This document shows positions 5,133 to 12,879 of a stretch of 14,349 nucleotides of DNA, piece after piece. Below the pieces are notes generated by a model. That model searched no databases and had not been told where the DNA came from. It worked only from the letters and a program-made list of their open reading frames with translations. How positions within the stretch are numbered: position 1 is the stretch's first letter; each line of letters begins with the position of its first letter. The position numbers and the translations under genes were made by a program. Source of the DNA: Lachnospiraceae bacterium UBA1683 (GTDB lineage: Bacteria > Bacillota > Clostridia > Lachnospirales > Lachnospiraceae); assembly GCA_002320245.1 (NCBI GenBank), contig DCKD01000072.1:1-14349 (forward strand), given 5' to 3'.

Positions 5133-7395
5133 CAAACATCCAATTTTAGGACGCGGAGAACTATATGTAAAAGATATTGAAAAGCGTTACTATGGAGGAC
5201 CGCAAAAACTCCCCCATACTTATCACGAAAATAAGCTAGCTTTAATCAAGGATATTACTTCTATTCAAGAAGAAGTCCAAAGAAATGACGAGATTTTTTT
5301 ACAAGAAAAAGTCGTCTGTATCCGTATGGAACCTAAATTTGAAGCTAAATCTTATTCACCTGATATGCTTTTATCGGTGGATGGTATTACTCCTATTGGA
5401 GGACGTAAATATGTAATTTCAAAGTCTGAAGAAGGTCTGGTTAAATCGAAATTATATTTTGCAAAAACCAGTGATCGGGGATTAGAAAACCTAAAACACA
5501 TATTGGAGTCTGGTCAAAAAGATAACACTGTTACCTGGCAAAATCAAATTTCAACTATTCGAACAATTGATTTGCTCGATTCTACAGAAAAAATTTCAGG
5601 TTTCTCAGGTACTTGGGATAGCGGATTAGTTGAAATTGTTTTACATCCATTTATATGGAATGACGCTTTTGCTATGCAACAATTCTTAACCCTTTTAGAT
5701 TTAGAAGCAGATAAATACAAAATATCTGGTTATGAAAATGGTCCTTTATTTTGTGCAGCCGTATGTGATCACGAAACATTAGAACGATTGGCAAAGTTTA
5801 ACCCATTAAGAACCATTCATCCTTTAGGGGAACTCAACATACCAAATATGCGTGGCAGCTCTTTTTTTGACGCACCAGTTCCACCATTATACAAAGGAAC
5901 TCCTCAAATGCGAATAGGTGTTTTTGATGGTGGTGCTGACTCGACATTACCTCACTTAAAAGATTTTGTCACCGCACATGAACTGACACCTATCACTGGA
6001 CATCCAGCACTTATTGCACACGGAACTGCAGTTTGCGGTGCTGTTTTATATGGGTTGTTAAATTATAAATCATCAACTGAACAGCTTGAAACGCCGATTG
6101 TTTCTGTTGACTCATATAGAGTATTGCCACAACAGCAAACTGGAAATCCTATAGAAGATAGCGGACTGTATCCTGCAATCGATCAAATAGAACAAATCGT
6201 GCATAACCATACAGAAACTGCATTATATAATTTATCTTTCGGTCCTCGAGGTGCAATTGTTGATGATGATATTAGCCGTTTTACCTATGCATTGGATAGG
6301 CTTTCCACGCTTCCTCATCATCCACTATTTTGTGTTGCTGTTGGAAATGATGGGGATTTACCCTATCCTTTTAATAGGATACAAGCACCCGCAGACTTAG
6401 TTAATGGGTTAGGAATTGGTGCTTATACATTTGACAGAAATGGAGAAAAAGTAAGGGCTAGTTATAGTTGCATTGGTCCTGGACGCGAAGGATGTAAAGT
6501 AAAGCCTGATGTCTTGGAATTTGGAGGATCACCAGAAAATCCAGCTGTTTTAATTAGCACTATACCAAATAAAGCAACTGTAGAATGTGGAACCAGTTTT
6601 TCCTCTCCTATTGTTACTGGTAAGCTAGGAAAAATGATGGCATTATCTTCTGAAATCTCTCAGCATATGGCTAAGACACTACTTATTCACACAGCAGAAG
6701 ATTCAGATGAATATAGCATTGAAGAAATAGGATTCGGATTCTGTGTTGATGATGTTACAAATATCCTAAACTGTGAAGACAATAAAGTTGTTGTTTTATA
6801 TGAAGGAAATATAGCCCCTAAACAAAATATACAACTCCCTATTCTTCTCCCAGATATAAATGGACTTAAATGTAACGCTAATATAACATGGACTCTTTCA
6901 ACTTTATCTGAATTAAACCCAAATGATGTTGACTCTTATACTTGTAATTGTGTAGAAGATTATTTTTATCCGCATGATAAACATTATAATTATTTCAAAA
7001 ACACAATACAGGGTAGAAAGCAAAAAGCAGCCTTTGCTGGGACTGATGCAGAAAAAGAACTATATGATTTAGGATATAGTCGTTCCGATCTTCCAATCTC
7101 CAAACCGCCAAAGCAATTTTTGAGTGAAGATGAACTGCGATCACAACATTTGAAATGGGATACTGTAACCAAAAAGACTATTACTATGAGAACGTCTTCT
7201 TTGAACAATCCATTTTTCATACTTCATGGAATGAACAGAGATATTGCTGGAACTACCCCCATGAAATATTTTGTTGCCATTACAGTAGAGATTCCAAAAT
7301 ATCCTGGAATTTTGTATGACGATATTTTAGCTCAATATCGAAATCTTGTACCAATCAATATAAAAGTAGAAAATCAGATTTTCGTCGAATTATAA
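5125..7395 (+). CDS. ietS: Subtilisin-like (S8) serine protease of an IetAS-type module
   Basis: The 756-residue protein has a complete subtilase triad: Asp268 (RIGVFDGG), His299 (IAHGTAV) and Ser491 (GTSFSSP), with oxyanion Asn408 (AVGNDG). The S8 domain spans about 262-525. It is preceded by about 260 residues without recognisable motif (no signal peptide, no obvious inhibitor propeptide) and followed by about 230 residues that may bind substrate or partner. With no secretion signal it should act in the cytoplasm with the ATPase, as proposed for IetS. ATG 5125 is chosen because GGAGGTG (5112-5118) lies 6 nt upstream. An ATG at 5110 is in frame but overlaps that ribosome site and would add five residues. 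The start overlaps the ATPase stop by 8 nt (ATGAGTAA), so translation is probably coupled. Trigger and substrates are unknown. Family call strong; system call by architecture. Confidence 0.85.
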   Translation: MSNKHPILGRGELYVKDIEKRYYGGPQKLPHTYHENKLALIKDITSIQEEVQRNDEIFLQEKVVCIRMEPKFEAKSYSPDMLLSVDGITPIGGRKYVISKSEEGLVKSKLYFAKTSDRGLENLKHILESGQKDNTVTWQNQISTIRTIDLLDSTEKISGFSGTWDSGLVEIVLHPFIWNDAFAMQQFLTLLDLEADKYKISGYENGPLFCAAVCDHETLERLAKFNPLRTIHPLGELNIPNMRGSSFFDAPVPPLYKGTPQMRIGVFDGGADSTLPHLKDFVTAHELTPITGHPALIAHGTAVCGAVLYGLLNYKSSTEQLETPIVSVDSYRVLPQQQTGNPIEDSGLYPAIDQIEQIVHNHTETALYNLSFGPRGAIVDDDISRFTYALDRLSTLPHHPLFCVAVGNDGDLPYPFNRIQAPADLVNGLGIGAYTFDRNGEKVRASYSCIGPGREGCKVKPDVLEFGGSPENPAVLISTIPNKATVECGTSFSSPIVTGKLGKMMALSSEISQHMAKTLLIHTAEDSDEYSIEEIGFGFCVDDVTNILNCEDNKVVVLYEGNIAPKQNIQLPILLPDINGLKCNANITWTLSTLSELNPNDVDSYTCNCVEDYFYPHDKHYNYFKNTIQGRKQKAAFAGTDAEKELYDLGYSRSDLPISKPPKQFLSEDELRSQHLKWDTVTKKTITMRTSSLNNPFFILHGMNRDIAGTTPMKYFVAITVEIPKYPGILYDDILAQYRNLVPINIKVENQIFVEL

Positions 7396-7407
7396 ACTTT
7401 ATAAAAA

Positions 7408-7441
7408 AACGCCATAGGCTATTAAATTCCTATGGCGTTTT
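7408..7441 (+). repeat. 34-bp direct repeat, copy 2 (terminator sequence)
   Basis: This segment is identical over 34 bp to 3869-3902 and lies 13 nt after the protease stop codon. With copy 1 it bounds a segment of about 3.5 kb that contains only the ATPase-protease cassette and its promoter. Confidence 0.9.
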
Positions 7442-7444
7442 TTT
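7409..7444 (+). terminator. Intrinsic terminator after the protease gene
   Basis: The same perfect 10-bp stem as at 3870 (arms 7409-7418 and 7429-7438) is followed by seven T residues. It ends the cassette transcript and sits only about 30 nt before the next start codon, so genes downstream need another promoter or read-through. Confidence 0.9.
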
Positions 7445-7473
7445 ATACCTATTTTCAGAAAGGAGCTCATCCC

Positions 7474-7995
7474 ATGAATTTGACTGAAAACGAAAAGAGA
7501 ATGGTTTATCAGGTAGAAAGCACCTGCCAGGCAGCTATTCTGAACGAGATCTCCATGAATAAGCGATACGCTCCAAACCCGGAAATCCGGCAAACCGCAG
7601 AAAGTCTTCTGTCAAAGCTGCGTTTGCTCTCTGACAAGGAGTGCATGGCTCTGGTAAATGATGTTCAGAAGAATTACCGCCTGCCGGGGAAAGCACGGAC
7701 CATTGGGGAAATGCTTGCAGAGGCAAGGCAGAAATCCGGGGCGGAGAAACTGGCCGGCCATGACATTATGGCTCTGGAGCGTTTTGACCCTGACACCCGC
7801 CACATGATCGTCTTTGATGTTCTCTCCCATGAGTCCCCTATGGGATATAAGGGTGAACGTATGCGGCTGTTCCTTACCGAGCAAGGATACCAGAAAGCCA
7901 GGGAGAATCAGGACAAGGGATTTATCAAGATCAGAAACCACGCCAAAGTGATAGCTGGCAACCTCCGCTATGACGCAAAAGACCGTGACCTCTGA
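7474..7995 (+). CDS. Conserved-looking ICE protein of unknown function
   Basis: The 173-residue soluble protein begins MNLTENEKRMVYQVESTC. ATG 7474 is chosen because AAAGGAG (7459-7465) lies 8 nt upstream; earlier in-frame codons from 7432 fall inside the terminator. The N-terminal half is helical and charged. The C-terminal part (about 105-150, 'HDIMALERFDPDTRHMIVFDVLSHESPMGYKG') has mixed alpha/beta character and no motif I can name. GC content and codon use match the downstream tra genes, not the AT-rich cassette upstream, so it belongs to the ICE backbone. Its place just before the HTH/DUF6017 gene suggests an accessory or regulatory role, but no function is assigned. Confidence 0.75.
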   Translation: MNLTENEKRMVYQVESTCQAAILNEISMNKRYAPNPEIRQTAESLLSKLRLLSDKECMALVNDVQKNYRLPGKARTIGEMLAEARQKSGAEKLAGHDIMALERFDPDTRHMIVFDVLSHESPMGYKGERMRLFLTEQGYQKARENQDKGFIKIRNHAKVIAGNLRYDAKDRDL

Positions 7996-8157
7996 AAATT
8001 ACCCTCTTTTTGGGTGAAAATCATCCATTTTCCTCTCCGTATGCCTCCCTCTGATAACAGGCAGGGTGATTTATCCCCGTATCCTGACGGAAACGGCACA
8101 GAGGAAAAATCACAAGGAAAACGACCTTTTTAGAAAACGGAAAGGAGGTGTCCGATT
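7996..8157 (+). promoter_or_regulatory. Leader region with repeated palindromes before the transfer operon
   Basis: This 162-bp gap holds two related imperfect palindromes: GGGTGAAAATCATCC (8012-8026) and GGGTGATTTATCCCC (8064-8078). Exact 9-bp inverted arms TTTTCCTCT (8028-8036) and AGAGGAAAA (8100-8108) enclose the second. No good -35/-10 pair is visible. The region could contain operators, a structured leader or a replication/transfer origin; none can be proven. Confidence 0.4.
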
Positions 8158-9063
8158 ATGGCAGTTTTCCGCATAGAGAAAACCCGTGATTATACCGTGA
8201 TGGCAAACCACCATCTGCGGAACACGAAACTCTCTCTCAAAGCAAAGGGGCTTCTCTCCCTCATGCTCTCCCTCCCGGAGGACTGGGACTACACCACCAA
8301 AGGGCTTGCAAAGATATGTAAGGACGGCGTGGACAGCATTTGCTCAACGGTGAATGAGCTGGAGGAACACGGCTATGTGATACGGGAGCGTATCCGAAAT
8401 GCCAAAGGGCAGCTTACGGATATTCAGTACACCATTTTAGAACAGCCTAAGCCGCCCCATCCGGGACAGGGAAAACCTAAACAGGAAAATCCAGTTTTGG
8501 ATAATCCAGTCCTGGGAACTCCAAAGCAGGAAGAACCTGAACAGGGAATTCCCGCACAATTAAATACTAAGAAATCAAGTAACCAGGAATTAAATACTGA
8601 TTTATCAAATACGGAGGTATCAAATCCTATCCGATCAAATCCGTATGAGGATGAGCCGCAGGCGGCAGATGGGATGGGAACGGATACGAGGTCTGCCAGA
8701 GAGATTTATCAGGAGATCGTCCTGGAAAATATCGAGTACCGCCATCTGGTCCAGAATAACCAGATCGACAGAGAGCGGCTTGACGAACTGGTGGAGCTGA
8801 TCGTGGACACGGTCTGTTCCGCAAGAAAGACCATCCGTATTGCCGGAGACGATTATCCGGCGGAGGTGGTAAAATCCCGCTTTATGAAACTGGACAGTTC
8901 GCATATTGAATATGTGCTTTCCAGTATGCAGGAGAATACCACCTATGTCCGCAATATCAAGAAATATCTGCTGGCAGCCCTGTATAATGCACCGGCTACC
9001 ATCAGCAGCTACTACACTTCCCTGGTGAACCATGACCTGTACGGCGGAGGGGAAAGGAGGTAA
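8158..9063 (+). CDS. Winged-HTH replication-initiator-like protein (DUF6017 type)
   Basis: This 301-residue DNA-binding protein is found at the head of Tn1549-type transfer operons and is thought to act in element replication or its control. Residues 1-97 form a replication-initiator-like winged helix ('LRNTKLSLKAKGLLSLMLSLPEDWDYT', then 'GLAKICKDGVDSICSTVNELEEHGYVIR', the usual HTH_36 pattern). Residues about 98-170 are a Pro/Gln/Asn-rich linker with a near-repeat, NPVLDNPVLGTP. Residues about 180-298 are a helical DUF6017-like domain starting 'REIYQEIVLENIEYRHLV'. GGAGGTG (8144-8150) precedes ATG 8158. The stop is followed 3 nt later by the PcfB-like start, with GGAGG spanning the gene end, so the operon begins here or at 7474. 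Biochemical role is inferred from fold and context. Confidence 0.8.
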   Translation: MAVFRIEKTRDYTVMANHHLRNTKLSLKAKGLLSLMLSLPEDWDYTTKGLAKICKDGVDSICSTVNELEEHGYVIRERIRNAKGQLTDIQYTILEQPKPPHPGQGKPKQENPVLDNPVLGTPKQEEPEQGIPAQLNTKKSSNQELNTDLSNTEVSNPIRSNPYEDEPQAADGMGTDTRSAREIYQEIVLENIEYRHLVQNNQIDRERLDELVELIVDTVCSARKTIRIAGDDYPAEVVKSRFMKLDSSHIEYVLSSMQENTTYVRNIKKYLLAALYNAPATISSYYTSLVNHDLYGGGERR

Positions 9064-9066
9064 TCC

Positions 9067-9543
9067 ATGCAGGAAGAAGTAACCCAGAAAACAATGGCAC
9101 TTGCCATCACCACTTCCAGAATGACCGCCTCCGTCCTGGCTAAAGCCATGCGGAAGTTCCTGGAGGCACAGAAAAACAAAAGCCACCAGCTCCCCAAAGG
9201 GAAACAGACCCTAAAGGAGCTGATGAAACACAACGCCGGAGTCGCCAACCTGGAGATCACCAATGACAACATCCGGGCATTCTCGGCCACCGCTAAGAAG
9301 TACGGCATTGACTTTGCCCTGAAAAAAGACAGCAGCACCATGCCGCCCCGGTACCTGGTATTCTTCAAGGGCCGGGATGCAGACGTTATGACGGCGGCTT
9401 TTAAGGAGTTTTCCGCAAAGCAGCTCTCCCAGGAGAAAAAGCCCTCCATCCGAAAACTCTTATCCAGCATGAAAGAGCTGGTGCAGAAAAAGGATAAGGT
9501 CCTGGACCGCATCAAATACAAGGACAGGGGGATGGAGCTATGA
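9067..9543 (+). CDS. PcfB-family (DUF3801) conjugation accessory protein
   Basis: The 158-residue, Lys-rich soluble protein matches the PcfB/DUF3801 family by length, position and pattern: an N-terminal helix 'QKTMALAITTSRMTASVLAKAMRKFLEAQKN' followed by 'GKQTLKELMKHNAGVANLEITNDNIRAFSATAKKYGIDFALKK' and 'PRYLVFFKGRDADVMTAAFKEF'. In pCF10, PcfB helps bring the relaxosome to the coupling protein. That gene likewise precedes the VirD4 gene here, and the stop and start overlap as ATGA (9540-9543). GGAGG (9056-9060) lies just before ATG 9067. A role at the coupling-protein/relaxosome interface is inferred from the family. Confidence 0.85.
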   Translation: MQEEVTQKTMALAITTSRMTASVLAKAMRKFLEAQKNKSHQLPKGKQTLKELMKHNAGVANLEITNDNIRAFSATAKKYGIDFALKKDSSTMPPRYLVFFKGRDADVMTAAFKEFSAKQLSQEKKPSIRKLLSSMKELVQKKDKVLDRIKYKDRGMEL

Positions 9544-11327
9544 AACAGGTAAACATGAAAAAGCTGCTGATCTTAAACCTCCCCTATCTGCTCTTTGTGT
9601 GGCTGTTCGATAAGGCAGCCCAGGCGGTGCGGCTCTCTCCCGGAGCTGACCTCTCCGGCAAGCTCTTAAACCTGGGAGACGGATTTTCCCAGGCTATGGA
9701 GAGCATAGCTCCCAGTTTCCACCCTGCAGACCTGCTTGTGGGGCTGATCGGTGCGGTGGTAATCCGGCTGATTATCTACACCAAAGGAAAAAACGCAAAG
9801 AAGTACCGCAAAGGTATGGAGTACGGTTCTGCAAGATGGGGCACGCCGGAGGACATAAAGCCCTACATAGACCCAGTATTTGAAAACAATGTACTCCTGA
9901 CCCAGACGGAGCGGCTGATGATGTCGAACCGTCCAAAGGACCCGAAGTATGCCAGGAATAAAAATATCCTGGTGATCGGTGGTTCCGGCAGCGGCAAGAC
10001 CAGGTTCTTTGTAAAGCCCAACCTCATGCAGCTCCATTCCTCGTATGTGGTCACGGACCCGAAAGGAACCCTCATTCTGGAAACAGGCTCTCTCTTGATG
10101 CGGGCAGGCTACAAGATCAAGGTGCTGAACACCATCAATTTTAAGAAGTCCATGCACTATAACCCATTCGCCTATCTGCGGAGTGAAAAGGATATTTTGA
10201 AACTTACGAACACCATCATAGCCAACACCAAAGGCGACGGTGAAAAATCTTCCGAGGATTTCTGGGTCAAGGCGGAACGCCTCTTATACTGTGCCCTGAT
10301 CGGCTATATTTGGTATGAGGCCCCGGAGGAAGAAAAGAACTTCATCACCCTTTTGGAAATGATAAATGCAAGCGAGGCCAGGGAGGACGACGAGGAATTT
10401 CAGAGCCCCGTTGATCTGATGTTCTCCCGGCTGGAGGAAAAGGAACCGGATCATTTCGCAGTCAAACAGTACAAGAAATACAAACTGGCGGCAGGCAAAA
10501 CGGCAAAGTCTATCCTGATTAGCTGCGGAGCCAGGCTTGCCCCATTCGATATTAAGGAACTGCGGGATTTGATGGAGTATGACGACCTGGAGCTTGACAC
10601 CCTGGGAGACCGGAAAACCGCCCTGTTCCTCATTATGAGCGACACAGACACCACCTTTAACTTCGTGATTGCCATGTTGCAGAGCCAGCTTTTTAATCTG
10701 CTCTGCGATAAGGCGGATGATGAATACGGCGGCAGGCTGCCGGTCCATGTGCGGTGTATCCTGGACGAGTTCGCCAACATTGGGCAGATACCAAACTTTG
10801 ATAAACTGATCGCCACCATCAGGAGCCGGGAAATCTCGGCTTCTATTATTTTACAATCACAGTCACAGCTAAAGACCATTTACAAGGACGCCGCAGATAC
10901 CATTGTCGGCAACTGCGACACTACCTTGTTTTTGGGAGGCAAGGAGAAATCCACGCTCAAAGAGCTCTCGGAAATCCTGGGGAAAGAGACCATTGACAGT
11001 TTCAATACCTCGGAGAACCGGGGGACGCAGGTTTCCCACGGCCTCAATTATCAGAAATTAGGAAAGGAGTTGATGAGTCAGGACGAGATCGCGGTCATGG
11101 ACGGAGGCAAGTGTATCCTGCAGTTGCGGGGCACCCGGCCGTTTTTATCGGACAAGTTCGATATTACAGCCCATAAGAATTACAAGTACCTTGCCGACGC
11201 CGACAAGAAGAATGAGTTTGATGTGGAACGGTACATGAAACGGCACCCTGCGGTGGTAAAGCCGGAGGAACCTTTTGAGATGTACGAACTGGAAATAGAA
11301 CCTGACAGCGATAACGAAAAAAATTAG
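9540..11327 (+). CDS. VirD4/TraG-type conjugative coupling ATPase
   Basis: This 595-residue inner-membrane ATPase (T4CP) delivers the relaxase-DNA complex to the secretion channel. Two N-terminal membrane segments (about 7-24 and 63-80) anchor it. Walker A is GGSGSGKT (147-154), followed by the VirD4-typical 'YVVTDPKGTLI' (169-179). Walker B is 'CILDEFANIGQIPN' (about 406-419), followed by 'IRSREISASIILQSQSQL', the usual TraG/TraD motif. Length is normal for Tn1549-type TraG, and the acidic C-terminus is complete. The start ATG 9540 overlaps the PcfB-like stop (ATGA), indicating coupled translation. Nothing appears damaged. Confidence 0.95.
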   Translation: MKQVNMKKLLILNLPYLLFVWLFDKAAQAVRLSPGADLSGKLLNLGDGFSQAMESIAPSFHPADLLVGLIGAVVIRLIIYTKGKNAKKYRKGMEYGSARWGTPEDIKPYIDPVFENNVLLTQTERLMMSNRPKDPKYARNKNILVIGGSGSGKTRFFVKPNLMQLHSSYVVTDPKGTLILETGSLLMRAGYKIKVLNTINFKKSMHYNPFAYLRSEKDILKLTNTIIANTKGDGEKSSEDFWVKAERLLYCALIGYIWYEAPEEEKNFITLLEMINASEAREDDEEFQSPVDLMFSRLEEKEPDHFAVKQYKKYKLAAGKTAKSILISCGARLAPFDIKELRDLMEYDDLELDTLGDRKTALFLIMSDTDTTFNFVIAMLQSQLFNLLCDKADDEYGGRLPVHVRCILDEFANIGQIPNFDKLIATIRSREISASIILQSQSQLKTIYKDAADTIVGNCDTTLFLGGKEKSTLKELSEILGKETIDSFNTSENRGTQVSHGLNYQKLGKELMSQDEIAVMDGGKCILQLRGTRPFLSDKFDITAHKNYKYLADADKKNEFDVERYMKRHPAVVKPEEPFEMYELEIEPDSDNEKN

Positions 11328-11340
11328 GAGGATTGAATTT

Positions 11341-11556
11341 ATGGAATTTTTCAACAGCGCAGTAGATGTATTGCAGACCCTTGTTGTGGCTCTGGGAGCC
11401 GGTCTTGGTATCTGGGGCGGTATCAACCTCATGGAGGGATACGGAAATGATAACCCTGGAGCGAAAAGCCAAGGCATGAAACAGCTTATGGCGGGCGGCG
11501 GCGTTGCCCTGATCGGCATGACCCTTGTACCGCTGCTTTCCGGCCTGTTTGGATAA
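11341..11556 (+). CDS. Maff2-family small membrane protein
   Basis: This 71-residue protein has two hydrophobic segments (about 9-31 and 47-69) joined by the short polar loop 'EGYGNDNPGAKSQ', the hallmark of Maff2 proteins of clostridial conjugative elements. It lies between the coupling protein and the TrbL-like gene as usual. The size and two-helix hairpin resemble VirB2/TrbC pilins, so a pilin-like or channel role is possible but unproven. AGGAGG (11327-11332) precedes ATG 11341. Confidence 0.9.
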   Translation: MEFFNSAVDVLQTLVVALGAGLGIWGGINLMEGYGNDNPGAKSQGMKQLMAGGGVALIGMTLVPLLSGLFG

Positions 11557-11573
11557 TGACGGAGGGATAACCT

Positions 11574-12443
11574 ATGCAAAGCATACTCGACAAGCTGGCA
11601 GAGTGGCTCAAAGAGCTGCTCATCAGCGGGATACTCGGTAATCTGTCGGGGATGTTTGACACGGTAAATACCAAAGTGGGCGAGATTGCCGGGGAGGTTG
11701 GCATGACGCCGGCGGCATGGAACGGCGGCGTTTTCAACCTCATCCGGTCTCTGTCTGAAACAGTCATTATCCCCATAGCCGGTATCATTTTAACCTTTGT
11801 GATGTGCTACGAGCTCATTCAGCTTGTGATTGAGAAAAACAATCTGCATGATGTAGACACATGGATTTTCTTCAAGTGGATATTCAAAACCTTTGTTGCC
11901 GTGTTATTAGTCACCAACACCTGGAATATCGTTATGGCGATCTTTGATGTGGCCCAGAACGTGGTGAGCCAGAGCGGAGGTATCATTACCGGTTCTACCA
12001 GCATTGACCTCTCTGCCGCCATTCCCGATATGGAGGCTCAGCTTGAGGCTATGGAGTTAGGACCTCTTTTAGGGCTGTGGTTCCAGAGCATGGTGGTGGG
12101 GCTCACCATGAATATCCTCTCCATCTGTATCTTCCTGGTGGTCTATGGCCGTATAATCGAGATTTACCTTGTGACCTCCGTGGGACCTATCCCCTTTGCT
12201 ACCATGAGCAACCGTGAATGGTCCGGCGTAGGGCAAAACTACTTAAAGTCTCTGATCGCTTTAGGTTTCCAGGCGTTTCTCATTATGATATGCGTCGGCA
12301 TTTATGCGGTCCTCATCCAGGAGATCTCCACCGCCGACAACATATCCGCTGCCATCTGGGGCTGCATGGGATACACGGTCCTCTTATGCTTTACCCTCTT
12401 TAAGACCGGCAGCATGGCAAAGGGCATTTTCAGCGCCCATTAA
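11574..12443 (+). CDS. TrbL/VirB6-like (CD0411-type) conjugation membrane protein
   Basis: This 289-residue polytopic membrane protein has about six hydrophobic segments (roughly 63-86, 99-122, 172-191, 193-210, 226-248, 258-277) after an amphipathic N-terminal region. It matches the CD0411-like group of clostridial elements by size, topology and position between Maff2 and PrgI genes. It likely forms the inner-membrane part of the mating channel, as VirB6/TrbL does in other type IV systems. GGAGGG (11561-11566) precedes ATG 11574. It begins 17 nt after the Maff2 stop, and the stop TAA overlaps the AAAGGAGGTG that serves the next gene. Confidence 0.85.
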   Translation: MQSILDKLAEWLKELLISGILGNLSGMFDTVNTKVGEIAGEVGMTPAAWNGGVFNLIRSLSETVIIPIAGIILTFVMCYELIQLVIEKNNLHDVDTWIFFKWIFKTFVAVLLVTNTWNIVMAIFDVAQNVVSQSGGIITGSTSIDLSAAIPDMEAQLEAMELGPLLGLWFQSMVVGLTMNILSICIFLVVYGRIIEIYLVTSVGPIPFATMSNREWSGVGQNYLKSLIALGFQAFLIMICVGIYAVLIQEISTADNISAAIWGCMGYTVLLCFTLFKTGSMAKGIFSAH

Positions 12444-12459
12444 AGGAGGTGTATGCTGA

Positions 12460-12879
12460 TTGGCTTATGTGACCGTACCGAAAGACCTTTCCAAAATCAA
12501 GACAAAGGTATTTTTCGGACTGACAAAAAGGCAGCTTGTCTGCTTTACCCCGGCGGTGCTTTTAGGAGTGCCGCTTTTCTTTTTACTCAAAGAACCTGCC
12601 GGGAACTCCACGGCGACCCTGTGCATGATGATGGTTATGCTGCCGTTCTTTCTGCTTGCCATGTATGAGAAAAACGGGCAGCCCTTAGATGTGATCTTGC
12701 GGCAGATGATCGAAACAAAATTCATCCGCCCGAAGAACCGCCCCTATCAGACCAACAACTTCTACGAGACCCTGGCAAAACAGCGTGATCTGGAAATGGA
12801 GGTGAAACGGATTGTCCAGAACAGAAAATACAGCGGGAAAGGTAAAACTCACCGCCAGAGAAAAAAAGGCCGTGGATAA
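12460..12879 (+). CDS. PrgI-family conjugation membrane protein
   Basis: This 139-residue protein starts MAYVTVPKDLSKIKTKVFFGLTKRQ, a PrgI-family N-terminus, with two membrane segments (about 25-43 and 51-69) and a basic cytoplasmic tail. In these elements it is encoded just before VirB4 and is thought to be a VirB3-like partner that anchors the ATPase. The TTG start at 12460 is chosen because AAAGGAGGTG (12442-12451) lies 8 nt upstream and the family N-terminus begins there. An ATG at 12453 is in another frame with no family resemblance. The C-terminal 68 nt overlap the VirB4 start in a different frame. Confidence 0.9.
   Translation: MAYVTVPKDLSKIKTKVFFGLTKRQLVCFTPAVLLGVPLFFLLKEPAGNSTATLCMMMVMLPFFLLAMYEKNGQPLDVILRQMIETKFIRPKNRPYQTNNFYETLAKQRDLEMEVKRIVQNRKYSGKGKTHRQRKKGRG

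Noticed and set aside
9012..9521. 169-residue minus-strand frame
   Set aside because: Antisense shadow of the PcfB-like gene, Ser/Phe-rich with no motif and no ribosome site.
12453..12668. 71-residue frame starting at ATG 12453
   Set aside because: It is out of frame with the PrgI-family protein, has low-complexity nonsense composition, and the same ribosome site fits the TTG at 12460.
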